Shown here: piece after piece, positions 54,768 to 64,000 of the stretch
Layout: every line of letters begins with the position of its first letter
How positions within the stretch are numbered: the stretch's first letter is position 1
Assembly: GCA_947396885.1 (NCBI GenBank)
Contig: OX377201.1
Location: 67,864,983-67,928,982 of the forward strand
Length of the DNA stretch: 64,000 nt
Reading direction: 5' to 3'
Source of the DNA: Heligmosomoides polygyrus polygyrus
Lineage: Eukaryota; Nematoda; Chromadorea; Rhabditida; Heligmosomidae
Made by a program: the position numbers and the translations under genes
The notes under the pieces: generated by a model
The model's database searches: none
Told to the model about the DNA's origin: nothing
What the model saw: only the letters and a program-made list of their open reading frames with translations

Positions 54768-54935
54768 TCCTTCTTCCTTCTATATAATAAGCCGCTAAGG
54801 GGAGTGTAACTTCTGTCAGTCTGTACGGGATGCCGTGTCAGTCCAGGGCGACGTGTTTGTCCTGTCTGTCCAGGAGGGGTCCAGTAACGATATGCCTCTA
54901 TCCGGTGTTGGAGGAGTGCGAGGGAAGTGTGAGGG
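54768..54935 (+). repeat. second Helitron-like 5' end
   Basis: TCCTTCTTCCTTCTATATAA with AAGCCGCTAA, CTGTACGGG and GTCCAGG follow in the same order as at 52829-52990. The duplicated TCCTTCT at the start and the preceding A allow two start positions (54768 or 54775). Confidence 0.75.
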
Positions 54936-55318
54936 GAAAATCGGTGACGATGACATCGACAGCCTTAGTCACCGTTACCTACCGTACCCTACCATAATCG
55001 GCTGAAATTTCAAAGAAGGATGTTAGATTCGTGATCAGCACGCTAATTAACCACCCCCCCCCTAGGCGAAGTGTGGGCGAAGTTTTTTTCGTAGCTCTAC
55101 TCTACCTCTGGAGTGAGCGATCTCTAAGCAGGAGGGTGCAGACACTGCACTCTACTTCCCTTCAGTGCTTTTTCTCAAGAATTATTGACTTGACGTTTTG
55201 AATTTAAAATTACGCGGGTGTTTTGAATCTAGGCGGGACCTAATCGAAGCGCAGTGGCGCTCTCTGACTTTGCCGACGGATTCATTTTCTCCTAATCAAA
55301 GCGCGGTGGCGCTCTCTG
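54936..55318 (+). other. unique sequence inside the Helitron-like element
   Basis: 54975-55075 resembles the centre of the palindromic element at 35435-35510 (AATCGG, TTAGATTCGTGATCAGC against TCGGATTCGTAATCAGC, then AACCNCC). Confidence 0.55.
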
Positions 55319-57725
55319 ACGTCTTCGACGGATTCATTTTCTATTTCGAGGAGTTTGACTTGCTTTTTCGGTGTTTCGCTTTTGATTAGCCTCATTGATT
55401 ACGCTACGATCCGGTGAACAACGGAAGAAGGCATCGTGATATCGCTGATGAAGGGGGGGGGGGGTGAGACAACGGCTTGATGATTCGTTTCAGTCAGAGG
55501 CTGAGTCATTTTATCAGCGAAATCGCTCCGAAGAAATCAAACTGTTGAAAAAGTCCAGGTGAAATGGTTAGAAGTTCGAGCGTGAGTATCTTCTGTTGTT
55601 TTTGATCGTTTCTGATGTTTGGATTGCGTGTTCTGACGTCTTCGACGGATTCATTTTTTATTTCGAGGAGTTTGACTTGCTTTTTGGGTGTTTCGCTTTT
55701 GATTAGCCTCATTGATTACGCTACGATCCGGTGAACAACGGAAGAAGGCATCGTGATATCGCTGATGAAGGGGGAGGGGGGGTGAGACAACGGCTCGATG
55801 ATTCGTTTCAGTCAGAGGCTGAGTCATTTTATCAGCAAAATCGCTCCGAAGAAATCAAACCGTTGAAAAAGTACGGGTGAAATGGTTGGAAGTTCGAGCG
55901 TGATTGTCTTCTTTTGTTTTTGATCGTTTCTGATGTTCGGCTCGCGTCTTCTGACGTCTTCGACGGATTCATTTTCTATTTCGAGGAGTTTGACTTGCTT
56001 TTTGGGTGTTTCGCTTTTGATTAGCCTCATTGATTACGCTACGATCCGGTGAACAACGGAAGAAGGCATCGTGATATCGCTGATGAAGGGGGGGGGGGGT
56101 GAGACAACGGCTTGATGATTCGTTTCAGTCAGAGGCTGAGTCATTTTATCAGCGAAATCGCTCCGAAGAAATCAAACTGTTGAAAAAGTCCGGTTGAAAT
56201 GGTTAGAAGTTCGAGCGTGATTGTCTTCTTTTGTTTTTGATCGTTTCTGATGTTCGGCTCGCGTCTTCTGACGTCTTCGACGGATTCATTTTCTATTTCG
56301 AGGAGTTTGACTTGCTTTTTGGGTGTTTCGCTTTTGATTAGCCTCATTGATTACGCTGCGATCAGGTGAACAGCTGAAGGAGGTATCGTGATATCGCTGA
56401 TGAAGGGGGGGGGGGGGTGGGGTGAGACAACGGCTCGATGATTCGTTTCGGTCAGAGGCTGAGTCATTTCATCAGCGAAATCGCTCCGAGGAAATCAAAC
56501 TGTTGAAAAAGTACGGGTGAAATGGTTAGAAGTTCGAGCGTGAGTATCTTCTGTTGTTTTTGATCGTTTCTGATGTTCGGCTCGCGTCTTCTGACGTCTT
56601 CGACGGATTCATTTTCTATTTCGAGGAGTTTGACTTGCTTTTTGGGTGTTTCGCTTTTGATTAGCCTCATTGATTACGCTGCGATCAGGTGAACAGCTGA
56701 AGGAGGTATCGTGATATCGCTGATGAAGGGGGGGGGGGGTGGGGTGAGACAACGGCTCGATGATTCGTTTCGGTCAGAGGCTGAGTCATTTCATCAGCGA
56801 AATCGCTCCGAGGAAATCAAACTGTTGAAAAAGTACGGGTGAAATGGTTAGAAGTTCGAGCGTGAGTATCTTCTGTTGTTTTTGATCGTTTCTGATGTTC
56901 GGCTCGCGTCTTCTGACGTCTTCGACGGATTCATTTTCTATTTCGAGGAGTTTGACTTGCTTTTTGGGTGTTTCGCTTTTGATTAGCCTCATTGATTACG
57001 CTGCGATCAGGTGAACAGCTGAAGGAGGTATCGTGATATCGCTGATGAAGGGGGGGGGGGGGGGTGGGGTGAGACAACGGCTCGATGATTCGTTTCGGTC
57101 AGAGGCTGAGTCATTTCATCAGCGAAATCGCTCCGAGGAAATCAAACTGTTGAAAAAGTACGGGTGAAATGGTTAGAAGTTCGAGCGTGAGTATCTTCTG
57201 TTGTTTTTGATCGTTTCTGATGTTCGGCTCGCGTCTTCTGACGTCTTCGACGGATTCATTTTCTATTTCGAGGAGTTTGACTTGCTTTTTGGGTGTTTCG
57301 CTTTTGATTAGCCTCATTGATTACGCTACGATCCGGTGAACAACGGAAGAAGGCATCGTGATATCGCTGATGAAGGGGGGGGGGGGTGAGACAACGGCTC
57401 GGTGATTCGTTTCAGTCAGAGGATGAGTCACTTTATCAGCAAAATCGCTCCGAAGAAATCAAACTGTTGAAAAAGTCCGGGTGAAATGGTTAGAAGTTCG
57501 AGTGTGATTGTCTTCTTTTGTTTTTGATCGTTTCTGATGTTCGGCTCGCACCTTCTGACGTCTTCGACGGATTCATTTTCTATTTCGAGGAGTTTGACTT
57601 GCTTTTTGGGTGTTTCGCTTTTGATTAGCCTCACTGATTACGCTGCGATCCGGTGAACAGCGGAAGGAGGCGTCGTGATATCGCTGATGAAGGGGGGGGG
57701 GGTGAGACAACGGCTCGATGATTCG
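55319..57725 (+). repeat. about 320-bp tandem repeat, 7 full copies plus a partial
   Basis: The period varies from 317 to 325 bp. Each unit has GACGTCTTCGACGGATTCAT, GAGGAGTTTGACTTGC, TTTTGATTAGCC, a G tract of about 9-14, and TCAGAGGCTGAGTCA. The minus strand of every full unit encodes a 68-residue frame starting MRLIKSETPKKQVKLLEI. Copies fall into subtypes (ACGATCCGGTGAACAACGG or GCGATCAGGTGAACAGCTG), showing duplication of adjacent units. Confidence 0.93.
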
Positions 57726-58410
57726 TTCAGCTCGAACTTTTTCGACAGTTTGACCTGTTCTGTAATGTTTTTATAGAATGATCTGATTGTTTGGTAACCG
57801 TTTTAGTTATAATGTGACTGTAAATGTTCGGAGTGAGCCATTTCACTCAAGTTTTCCCATAGTTCGTCTCCTTATTGGGATTTTCCCACGGAAATGACTG
57901 AAGGTTTGAGGTGATTCATTTTTCTCACAGAGTTCCATGATTGGACATCTTCGTTGCTGAGTCATTTCATGAGCAAAATCGCCCGGAGAAATCAAACTAT
58001 TGAAAAAGTCTTATAATTGCCATGTAGAAGGGCTCAGAAAAATCAATAATGAAAGAAATCTGGCTTTTCACATATTAAAATGCTGCTAAATTGACTGCAG
58101 TAAGGTAATTTTATTTGACGAATTTACCGAACTTACCGATTTTAACGCAAACATTTTTCGTTAAAAAATGGTCGTTAAAAATTTACCGTAAAAAAATTAG
58201 CCCACACCCTTGGCCCGAGCCTCAAAAGACTGCCGAAGACGTCTCTCAACGTGTTTGGGGATTCAGGTAGACGTACCGAAGACGTCATCCGCTAAGCGGG
58301 ATCATTGAGGGGAACCAGTACCAGTAATGGAAGACCGTATCACTAAGGGTAGAACAGTAATGAGGGACCAATAGATCGCCCCATCATACTATATACTGTA
58401 CGTGCTGCGA
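57726..58410 (+). other. unique 3' sequence of the Helitron-like element
   Basis: 57950-58005 is a diverged piece of the 320-bp unit (GAGTCATTTCATGAGCAAAATC). The remainder is non-coding. Confidence 0.6.
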
Positions 58411-58552
58411 GCCTTTTGTACTCCTAAGTAGGGAAGAAAGCTATGCAAGTAGAGCAGCAAGCTTGATGTGATTGTCCTTAGCTTAGTGATACTGCAAAAT
58501 CGCGCGAAGCGCGCAAGTGCGAGGCACGCCGATAGGCGTGACGGAGCACTTG

Positions 58553-59029
58553 TAATAATAATAATTTATTACGACGTATAAGACAGTCGTGAGAGAAGCG
58601 AACAATGAACAATGAAACAATGAAACACAGAAAAGAAAAACGGGAACAGATACTAGGGATAAAAATAGTTAAACAAAGTTAGACAAAGCTGTGAAGTAGA
58701 TGAAACACGAGAGGTAGACTTTAAAAATTGAGCATGCTTTTCGAGGCAAGTGCATGCTGCTTTTCGAGGCCATACTTGTAAAGCACGCTCTCTATCATTA
58801 TGCATGAGCAATCGTAAAGCCTATTGCGAACTGGGAGCCGTTTTATATTGCTTCCTGGTATATTAACCAGCACAACTTCATCGTCCACGTTTCCTCGCAC
58901 TAGGCAGAGACGTACAATACCGCTCATAACTAGCGTCGCATTTGGCATCGAGGACGCTCCAGAGCGTCGCCGACGCTCGCGAGCGTCGGAATCGTTGGGA
59001 GCATGAAATTTGAGAAGCCGAGAAGTCAC
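58553..59029 (-). pseudogene. LINE 3' fragment with AAT tail (probably CR1-like)
   Basis: The minus strand has a 102-codon frame (59029-58721) followed by a 3' UTR and the tail TACGTCGTAATAAATTATTATTATTA. An ATTATTA tail after TAATAAA is typical of CR1/jockey-type 3' ends (compare 29040-29060). The protein shows no clear domain, so the LINE call rests mainly on the tail and context. Confidence 0.5.
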
Positions 59030-59423
59030 TGGATTCGGCTAGTCGGCTCGAGTTCAGATACCTAATTAAATTTTACCCTACTCCAAATTTGACCTAGTTG
59101 CAGTGACTTGCTTCTTCGCGTCGTTGGTTGTAATTTCTGCTGTTTAAAGTGGTCTTTTATGCAAGCTACAATGGAATCGGTGCCTCGTAAGTGCCCTTAG
59201 GGAAGCCGCGATGTATCTAGCTAGCTGTGGCAGGTAACGTCGATCTCGGTCGACGTTTTTTTTTACCTATCCAAAGCCACGTAGTCAGCTTAAAAGCGAT
59301 GTTTGCATGCAAAGCATACACAAACTGACGCTTTTGAACGATGAAAGACTAAAGACGCCGTCAATAGTTCCGCGCCATGCACTCTGCTTCTGTGGAATTT
59401 GAATGTGTATTAGACCTACAACT
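59030..59423. other. unassigned sequence
   Basis: No recognisable gene or repeat. Confidence 0.5.
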
Positions 59424-59585
59424 TGAGGTACCCAGCTGACAGGGAATTCAGTGTTTTACCTTTTATAAGTCTGCTACCAATTCATTGACACTAATGGTCT
59501 TAAAGGCGTGGTGGCTTTGGCCCGGATCCGAATCAATAACATCGATTTAGGTTACACTCGAAAGCCAGCGCTTCCATTGGTACTG
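59424..59585 (-). mobile_element. tRNA-derived SINE, decayed
   Basis: Diverged minus-strand copy with GGAAGCGCTGGCTTTCGAGT, GGATCCGGGCCAAAGCC and GTGTCAATGAATTGGTAGCAG landmarks. Confidence 0.5.
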
Positions 59586-59689
59586 AAGGTTGCTTCGCCT
59601 CGTTACCAAAATAGTTTGAGGGAAATCGATTTAGAGCTGCAATGATATATGAATTCAAAAATTGAATAATGAATAATGAAAACGGTCAG

Positions 59690-59935
59690 CGTTAGCCCTT
59701 TGCAAGACGCGCCATTCTACTTCTACGGGATATCAAGAGAGGATTTGAGCGCGTATTTGGCCTATTATATAATTGCTTGCGATGTCAGCCGATGAGTGTT
59801 TCACACTTCCCGAAGGTCTGGTACAAATTCGCCAAGCCAGGAGAGATGGAAGGCTTGGTTGGCCTGCTCCGGAACTCCGAACCAAGAATCTGGAATCAGA
59901 GTGAGCGCGGCAGCCGACACATCTTCATACGGAGC
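59690..59935 (-). mobile_element. tRNA-derived SINE
   Basis: The minus strand shows GATTCTTGGTTCGGAGTTCC, GGCCAACCAAGCCTTCCATC, GGCGAATTTGTACCAGACC, GATATCCCGTAGAAGTAGAA and TGGCGCGTC. Among the better conserved copies. Confidence 0.72.
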
Positions 59936-60404
59936 CACCTCGCTCTCTCAGAGACCAAGTAACGCTTTATGACCGTCTCCAGGTAATCATAGAAGTAAAA
60001 TGTGTGGATTATGCCAAAAGGAGCTTATTATCTTCGACTTGTCTACATCTTTTGTGCTCCCATTCAGTACAATTTGTGGAATAAAAAATGCAACCTCCGA
60101 CAGTACCTTCGTGGCTAATGTAGGCTCAATGATTCACAGGCAGCTTCACTTACTGCTGCTCTCGAAAACTTCGAGACAGGTTGCCCACCCCATGGAAGTT
60201 GCGATGCCGCTAGTAGTATTTGAGAATTAAACATCATTATGTCACGCTCGTTGAACAAAAGGTGTGCGCTAATGTTGTACGTCTCAGTATTCACTTTAGT
60301 ACAAAACAAGGAAAGGCGCTAACCAATCCATATCTCGGGTGCGCCGCGCACACATCTTCAATGGAATACCGTGGACATAATTTTAAATGTGCATGGTTGA
60401 TCGA

Positions 60405-60705
60405 AAGAGGCGAAGGAGGCGCGGCTGCCGTTTGTACTCCGTAGTCCGAGTCAAGGTTTTTGCTTCGAATTTCCCACCAGGTCAACCACGCCTTCTATTC
60501 CTTCGAGGTCGACGAAGTGGAATGAGACTTAAAATCATTAAAGCATAAAGCATCGGCTCGTCCAGCATCGCATGCCCACCGCATGTCATTGAATAGGTCA
60601 AATGTTTAGGCATTTCAGTTACTTCACGATATCACGTAAATGTGGAACGCGTGGCGCATCCCAATAAGGATTGAATGCCCATCCTTCTCTTATCCTTCTA
60701 CTCCA
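60405..60705 (+). mobile_element. tRNA-derived SINE
   Basis: Head with GAGGCGAAGGAGGCGCGGCT, TTGCTTCGAATTTCCCACC, AGGTCAACCACGCCTTC, CCACCGCATGTCATTGAATA, GGCGCATCCCAATAAGGATT and a TTATCCTTCT tail. Confidence 0.7.
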
Positions 60706-61456
60706 TTCGTCATAGAAAGAGTTGCTGAGGCCAGAGGGATAAATTTAATTTTGTCATCTCTGGACAAAAATAATACCAATTACCGCTTAACAACTGGCAC
60801 GATCATATAAACAGTTCACTGCAAGTCCAAATAATTAACAGAACGAAAAATGTCAATTTAAAGACAGGCGTTTATCCCTAATAATACATAGCGTGACCCC
60901 ACGACGTCACCACAAAATAAGGTCCGCCGCACAACCTACGCCCAGTATACATATCCAATGTACATAATATCGCAGAATCCTTAAGAATGCTTGTCCAGCC
61001 CTGTTATTGAAATTTAATAGGCAAAACTTAGACAAGATGGTAGTAGGCACGAAATCCGCTGAAGCGTAATTTTAAATGTGAAGAAACGATTGTAACTAGA
61101 ATGGTTTTAAAAAGTGATATAATTAGCGGTATAGATGCTGTCTGCCTTACCTTACTGCCAAGCACGATTATACCGCTGGGTTTCACACCTAGTTGCGAGG
61201 ACGGCAGTCTGCGACCCGACTGAGGCGCTCGGTGCGAAGGGTCGACCAATAACCCCGGCCAACACCCCGGTAGACTGAAAGAGTGAAAAACCTGAACATT
61301 CCGAAAAACGACTATGTTACATCGGTGGATAGCTCTCCTTTTGGAGAAAAACGCCGTCGTGTCTATTTCTCAAATCAACGCAAACTTAATGAATTAAGGG
61401 AGGAAACAAAGAGAACTATAGATTTTTGCTGCATTTAAGCGCTCAAAAGCAGCCTG
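60706..61456. other. unassigned sequence
   Basis: No recognisable gene or repeat. Confidence 0.5.
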
Positions 61457-62155
61457 ATTTTCGACGACGTCATCGTCCGCGCAGGCTCGGCCTGTAGCGT
61501 ACCGTACTCGAAGGGAAATTGCCAAAAAATCGATATTTCTGGAATTGGTCGAGATTGACACCGTTCGATAGAGCTTTTCGTGGTGAACAAAACGGTGTTA
61601 TAGGTAGTGTCGAAAACTCAAACATAGGCGAGTAAGAGTGCAGGAAACTTCAACCGCTAAGTCCGCCGCCTTAAAACGACAGATGGGGCTAAAGCGGTTT
61701 AGGCAGCTGGGGAGTTGCGAGCATGTCATCGTAAAGAACCTCAAGCGTTCTGCTCGCCTGCGCATTTGTAGGCCGTTAGCTCTCTGCGTCTTCCCGAACG
61801 GGTCGACTGAAATTGGAAAAAATTGTGTCACATAAGGCTAACCTGCATTTTCGCACTGGTGTAACTTTGTCCAATCATAAGCGACATAGCTGTATTTCAG
61901 CGCACTACTAGAACATCTTGCTGCCTACAAACCCTCAAACTGCAACCGGAAAGATTCACACATGACAAAGTTGTGGCGCTCAGAACACGCCTGCGCGTGC
62001 AATTTAGCACACCTATGGTCGATTTTCTCTTCGCTCTTACTCGTCCACATTACAGTTTTCCCTACTCCCAATAACTTTCAGCATAAAAGGCTCTATTGAA
62101 TTGTGTCAAGAGTAGCCCAACTCGAAGATATCAATTTTCGATGACGTCATCGTCC
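61457..62155 (+). repeat. solo copy of the subunit from the intron-2 palindromic element
   Basis: Aligns with 35560-36110 in the same orientation (GACGTCATCGTCCGCGC, CACCGTTCGATAGAGCTTTT, CGTGGTGAACAAAACGGTGT, TTTAGGCAGCTGGGGAGTTG, CGCGTGCAATTT-like). It runs between two ACGTCATCG motifs, at 61464 and 62141. None of the outer arm sequence (CAATACCGCCC) is present. Confidence 0.8.
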
Positions 62156-62335
62156 GCCTGCAGCGGCCTGAAGCGGCCTCGCCCTTCTCTGGCAGCCGAT
62201 TGCTAGTCGCGCACAGGAAAAGTGTGTGTCGCGCAGTGACAAGCGCGCTACAACTGAAAAGTGGGCGTGTCCCTCCCCTCACAATGCAGATTTTGCGAGG
62301 GGTGGGAGAGGGCTTTAAGCGGAAAAAATTTCTGA

Positions 62336-62565
62336 ATCCCTCGCTGTCCCCTGGTTGTAGTGCGTTGGTCCCGATTTTACTGTCCCCAAAATCCAAATCC
62401 CCCCGAGATCCCTCCGGTTGTAGGGCGCTAGAACAGCATTTGTGCCCGCTCGCAGCAGAATCCCCCCGATGTCCCCTGTGATGTAGTCCGCTACAATAGG
62501 TTTTGTGTCCGTTCGCAGCTAAATCCCCCTTCATATCCCCTGTATTGTAGACTTTATAGTCCTAT
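62336..62565 (+). repeat. about 63-bp degenerate tandem repeat, 3-4 copies
   Basis: Each unit has AATCCCCCCGANNTCCCCTG, TTGTAG, GCTA and TTTGTGCCCGYTCGCAGC. Non-coding. Confidence 0.75.
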
Positions 62566-63408
62566 AAAGTTTATTAGAGGATCGTATCTTCAGTACCACA
62601 CTAACTTCTATGTCCCAAGGACATAGAAAAAATCGACAAAAAATACCAAAAAATAGAATCGATGAGAATCTAGCGATTTAACAGCATAAAACACTCTAAG
62701 ACACTCTAAGAGGAAAAAATGAGAAAATGAGTAAGTGACAACTTCAGAGACAGAGGTAAGTGATGAGGCAACAGTTAAGGTACTTCAATTATGGCGAATT
62801 TGGTGAAGATTGGAATCACGAGGAGAGTAGAATGTGAGTGAATAATATACATATATACATTTAACTCATTTCGACCACCTAACGCTGGCTCGCTCTAGCA
62901 GCAAAACAGGGAAAGTCCTATCAGTAAAGTTAAAGCTAAAGAGTTAGCAGTTTGAAGTGTCAACCCTTGAGACCTTGTAGTGAGAAGATCTGTGAGAACA
63001 GTGTAAGGGTGAGCGCAGCGTTAGGTGGGAGGGAAATGAGTGAGGGAGGCAAGTTAGTTCGAGCATTTAATTGTGGGCACTAAGTGATGGACAGATATGA
63101 GAAATCCGTATCGAATAAAACACCGGAGATCAAATAAGGCTTCAAGCACCGAAATCATAGCACCAGTAGGAGCGGAACATGTGCAGAAGAGTAAACAGTG
63201 AAGAATATTACAGCTCGGAGCAGCGAATTGGGATGCTTTAAGTAGAGGTTTTCCCCCAAAAAAAGGATATGGAAGACGTCAGGTTTATGTGAGGTTTTCC
63301 TCATGCTCAAAAAACATGGTTAAGGAAGACGTCACAAATGCAAAATACATGCATAGCTCCGAGCTGTAACTCTAGAAAACGAGAAAATGGATGCAGTAAA
63401 TAATCGGA
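62566..63408. other. unassigned AT-rich sequence
   Basis: Only a small hairpin TATGTCC-AAGGACATA near 62610 and a short ACACTCTAAG duplication near 62690-62710. Confidence 0.5.
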
Positions 63409-63490
63409 AACCGGAACAATGTAAAGTCGTAGAAACCGAAGCATTCGAGACCGGAGCAATGTAAAGTCGAAGAAACCGAGGCAATGGAAA
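63409..63490 (+). repeat. about 40-bp tandem duplication
   Basis: ACCGGARCAATGTAAAGTCG, then WAGAAACCGARGCA, twice. Confidence 0.8.
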
Positions 63491-63737
63491 AGTGAACGGG
63501 AGGAACGTCAAGTATGGAGTCGAAGACACTGTGTGAGAGCCTGGACTGTCAAATTTTGAGAATTCCCCAAACTTCCACTCATTTGAATACCCGAACTTGC
63601 TTCTGTAAGGAAAAGAAGGTAGTAAGCCCAATTTTTGTAGAAATAATTGCAGACCGGAACAAAAAGCGCCCAGAGAGGGAACAAGAAGAGTTAGTAGTGC
63701 AGGATTCAAAGACGCCAAATACCATATCTCGCCAAAT

Positions 63738-64000
63738 GAAACCGAAAGGCCCAAAAGCTAAAAATTCTAGGTAGATGGCAGAGCAACATTGTCCACCCAA
63801 ACCTAAAAAGGTCCAAAAGGGAAAAATCCTAGGTAGGTGGCAAAGCAACACTTTCCAACCAAACCGAAAAAGGCCCAAAAAGCAAAAAATCCTAGGAAGA
63901 AGGGAAAACAACGTTTTCCACCCGAGCCAAAAAAGCCCAAAAGAGAAAATTCCTAGCAGAATGACAAAACAACGTTTTCCACCAGAACCAAAAGGCCCAA
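63738..64000 (+). repeat. about 67-bp tandem repeat, at least 4 copies, continuing past the window
   Basis: Unit AAACCGAAAGGCCCAAAAGC..., AATYCTAGGWAGAWGGCAA, AACAACRTTTTCCACC. Copies differ by 10-20 percent. The array is open at the window end. Confidence 0.85.

Larger units (their letters stand above)
52829..58552 (+). mobile_element. Helitron-like non-autonomous element filled with minisatellites
   Basis: The 5' end is TCCTTCTATATAATAAGC directly after an A, close to the TC...TATATAATAA start of many animal Helitrons. The 3' end has the perfect hairpin CACGCC-GATA-GGCGTG (58525-58540), then ACGGAGCACTTG, and is followed by T. A|T target and rejoinable AAT flanks fit Helitron insertion without target duplication. 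The terminal CTTG departs from the CTRR rule. A second 5' end lies at 54768/54775. The body is four tandem arrays plus about 800 bp of unique 3' sequence. No Rep/helicase frame was seen. Total 5724 bp; the alternative unit is 3.8 kb. Confidence 0.65.

Noticed and set aside
53002..57725. CRISPR-like array
   Set aside because: Direct tandem minisatellites without unique spacers, in a eukaryotic genome.
61028..61249. 73-codon minus frame as a gene
   Set aside because: No motif, no splice signals in phase, and surrounded by repeats.

Overview
The window reads as nuclear DNA of a parasitic nematode, most likely a strongylid and probably a hookworm (Ancylostoma/Necator group). Reasons: one gene with many short exons, 43-67 nt introns with TTTCAG/TTCCAG acceptors, a possible spliced-leader acceptor, and a dense load of RTE and CR1-type LINEs, mariner/Tc1 elements and tRNA-derived SINEs. 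The species call is inference. There is one 200-base assembly gap (1573-1772).

Only one host protein gene can be supported. It is a discoidin domain receptor (DDR) tyrosine kinase on the + strand, 25986-50949. I assembled it from 19 exons totalling 2391 nt (796 codons plus stop) with matching phases at every junction. It encodes a signal peptide, an N-terminal discoidin domain, a discoidin-like domain, one transmembrane segment, a juxtamembrane region and a tyrosine kinase domain with its catalytic motifs intact. Exons cluster with very short introns, but five introns are long (1.1-6.3 kb). Intron 1 holds a CR1 LINE, intron 2 a 3.7-kb palindromic transposon, intron 4 a mariner and a TA-flanked TIR element, intron 7 a SINE, and intron 15 a split mariner.

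Layout. 1-9.6 kb: decayed LINEs of two RTE families, a Tc1-like inverted dimer and an orphan Helitron-like 3' end. 9.6-25.9 kb: no supportable host gene; an internally deleted mariner, another mariner, several MITE-like elements, a pogo/Tigger-like TIR element, palindromic SINE dimers and ordinary SINEs, separated by unassigned sequence. 26-51 kb: the DDR gene and its intronic repeats. 51-52.75 kb: 3' flank with a SINE. 52.8-58.6 kb: a minisatellite-filled, Helitron-like element apparently inserted in the (AAT)n tail of a LINE fragment. 58.6-64 kb: SINEs, a solo copy of the subunit found in the intron-2 palindrome, and tandem repeats running off the end.

The two most interesting structures are the Helitron-like element, whose body is almost entirely nested tandem arrays (18, 155, 108 and about 320 bp), and the palindromic TA-flanked element in DDR intron 2, whose unoccupied target site is preserved in a nearby inverted copy of the host repeat. 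Everything was read by eye; no alignments or searches were run.
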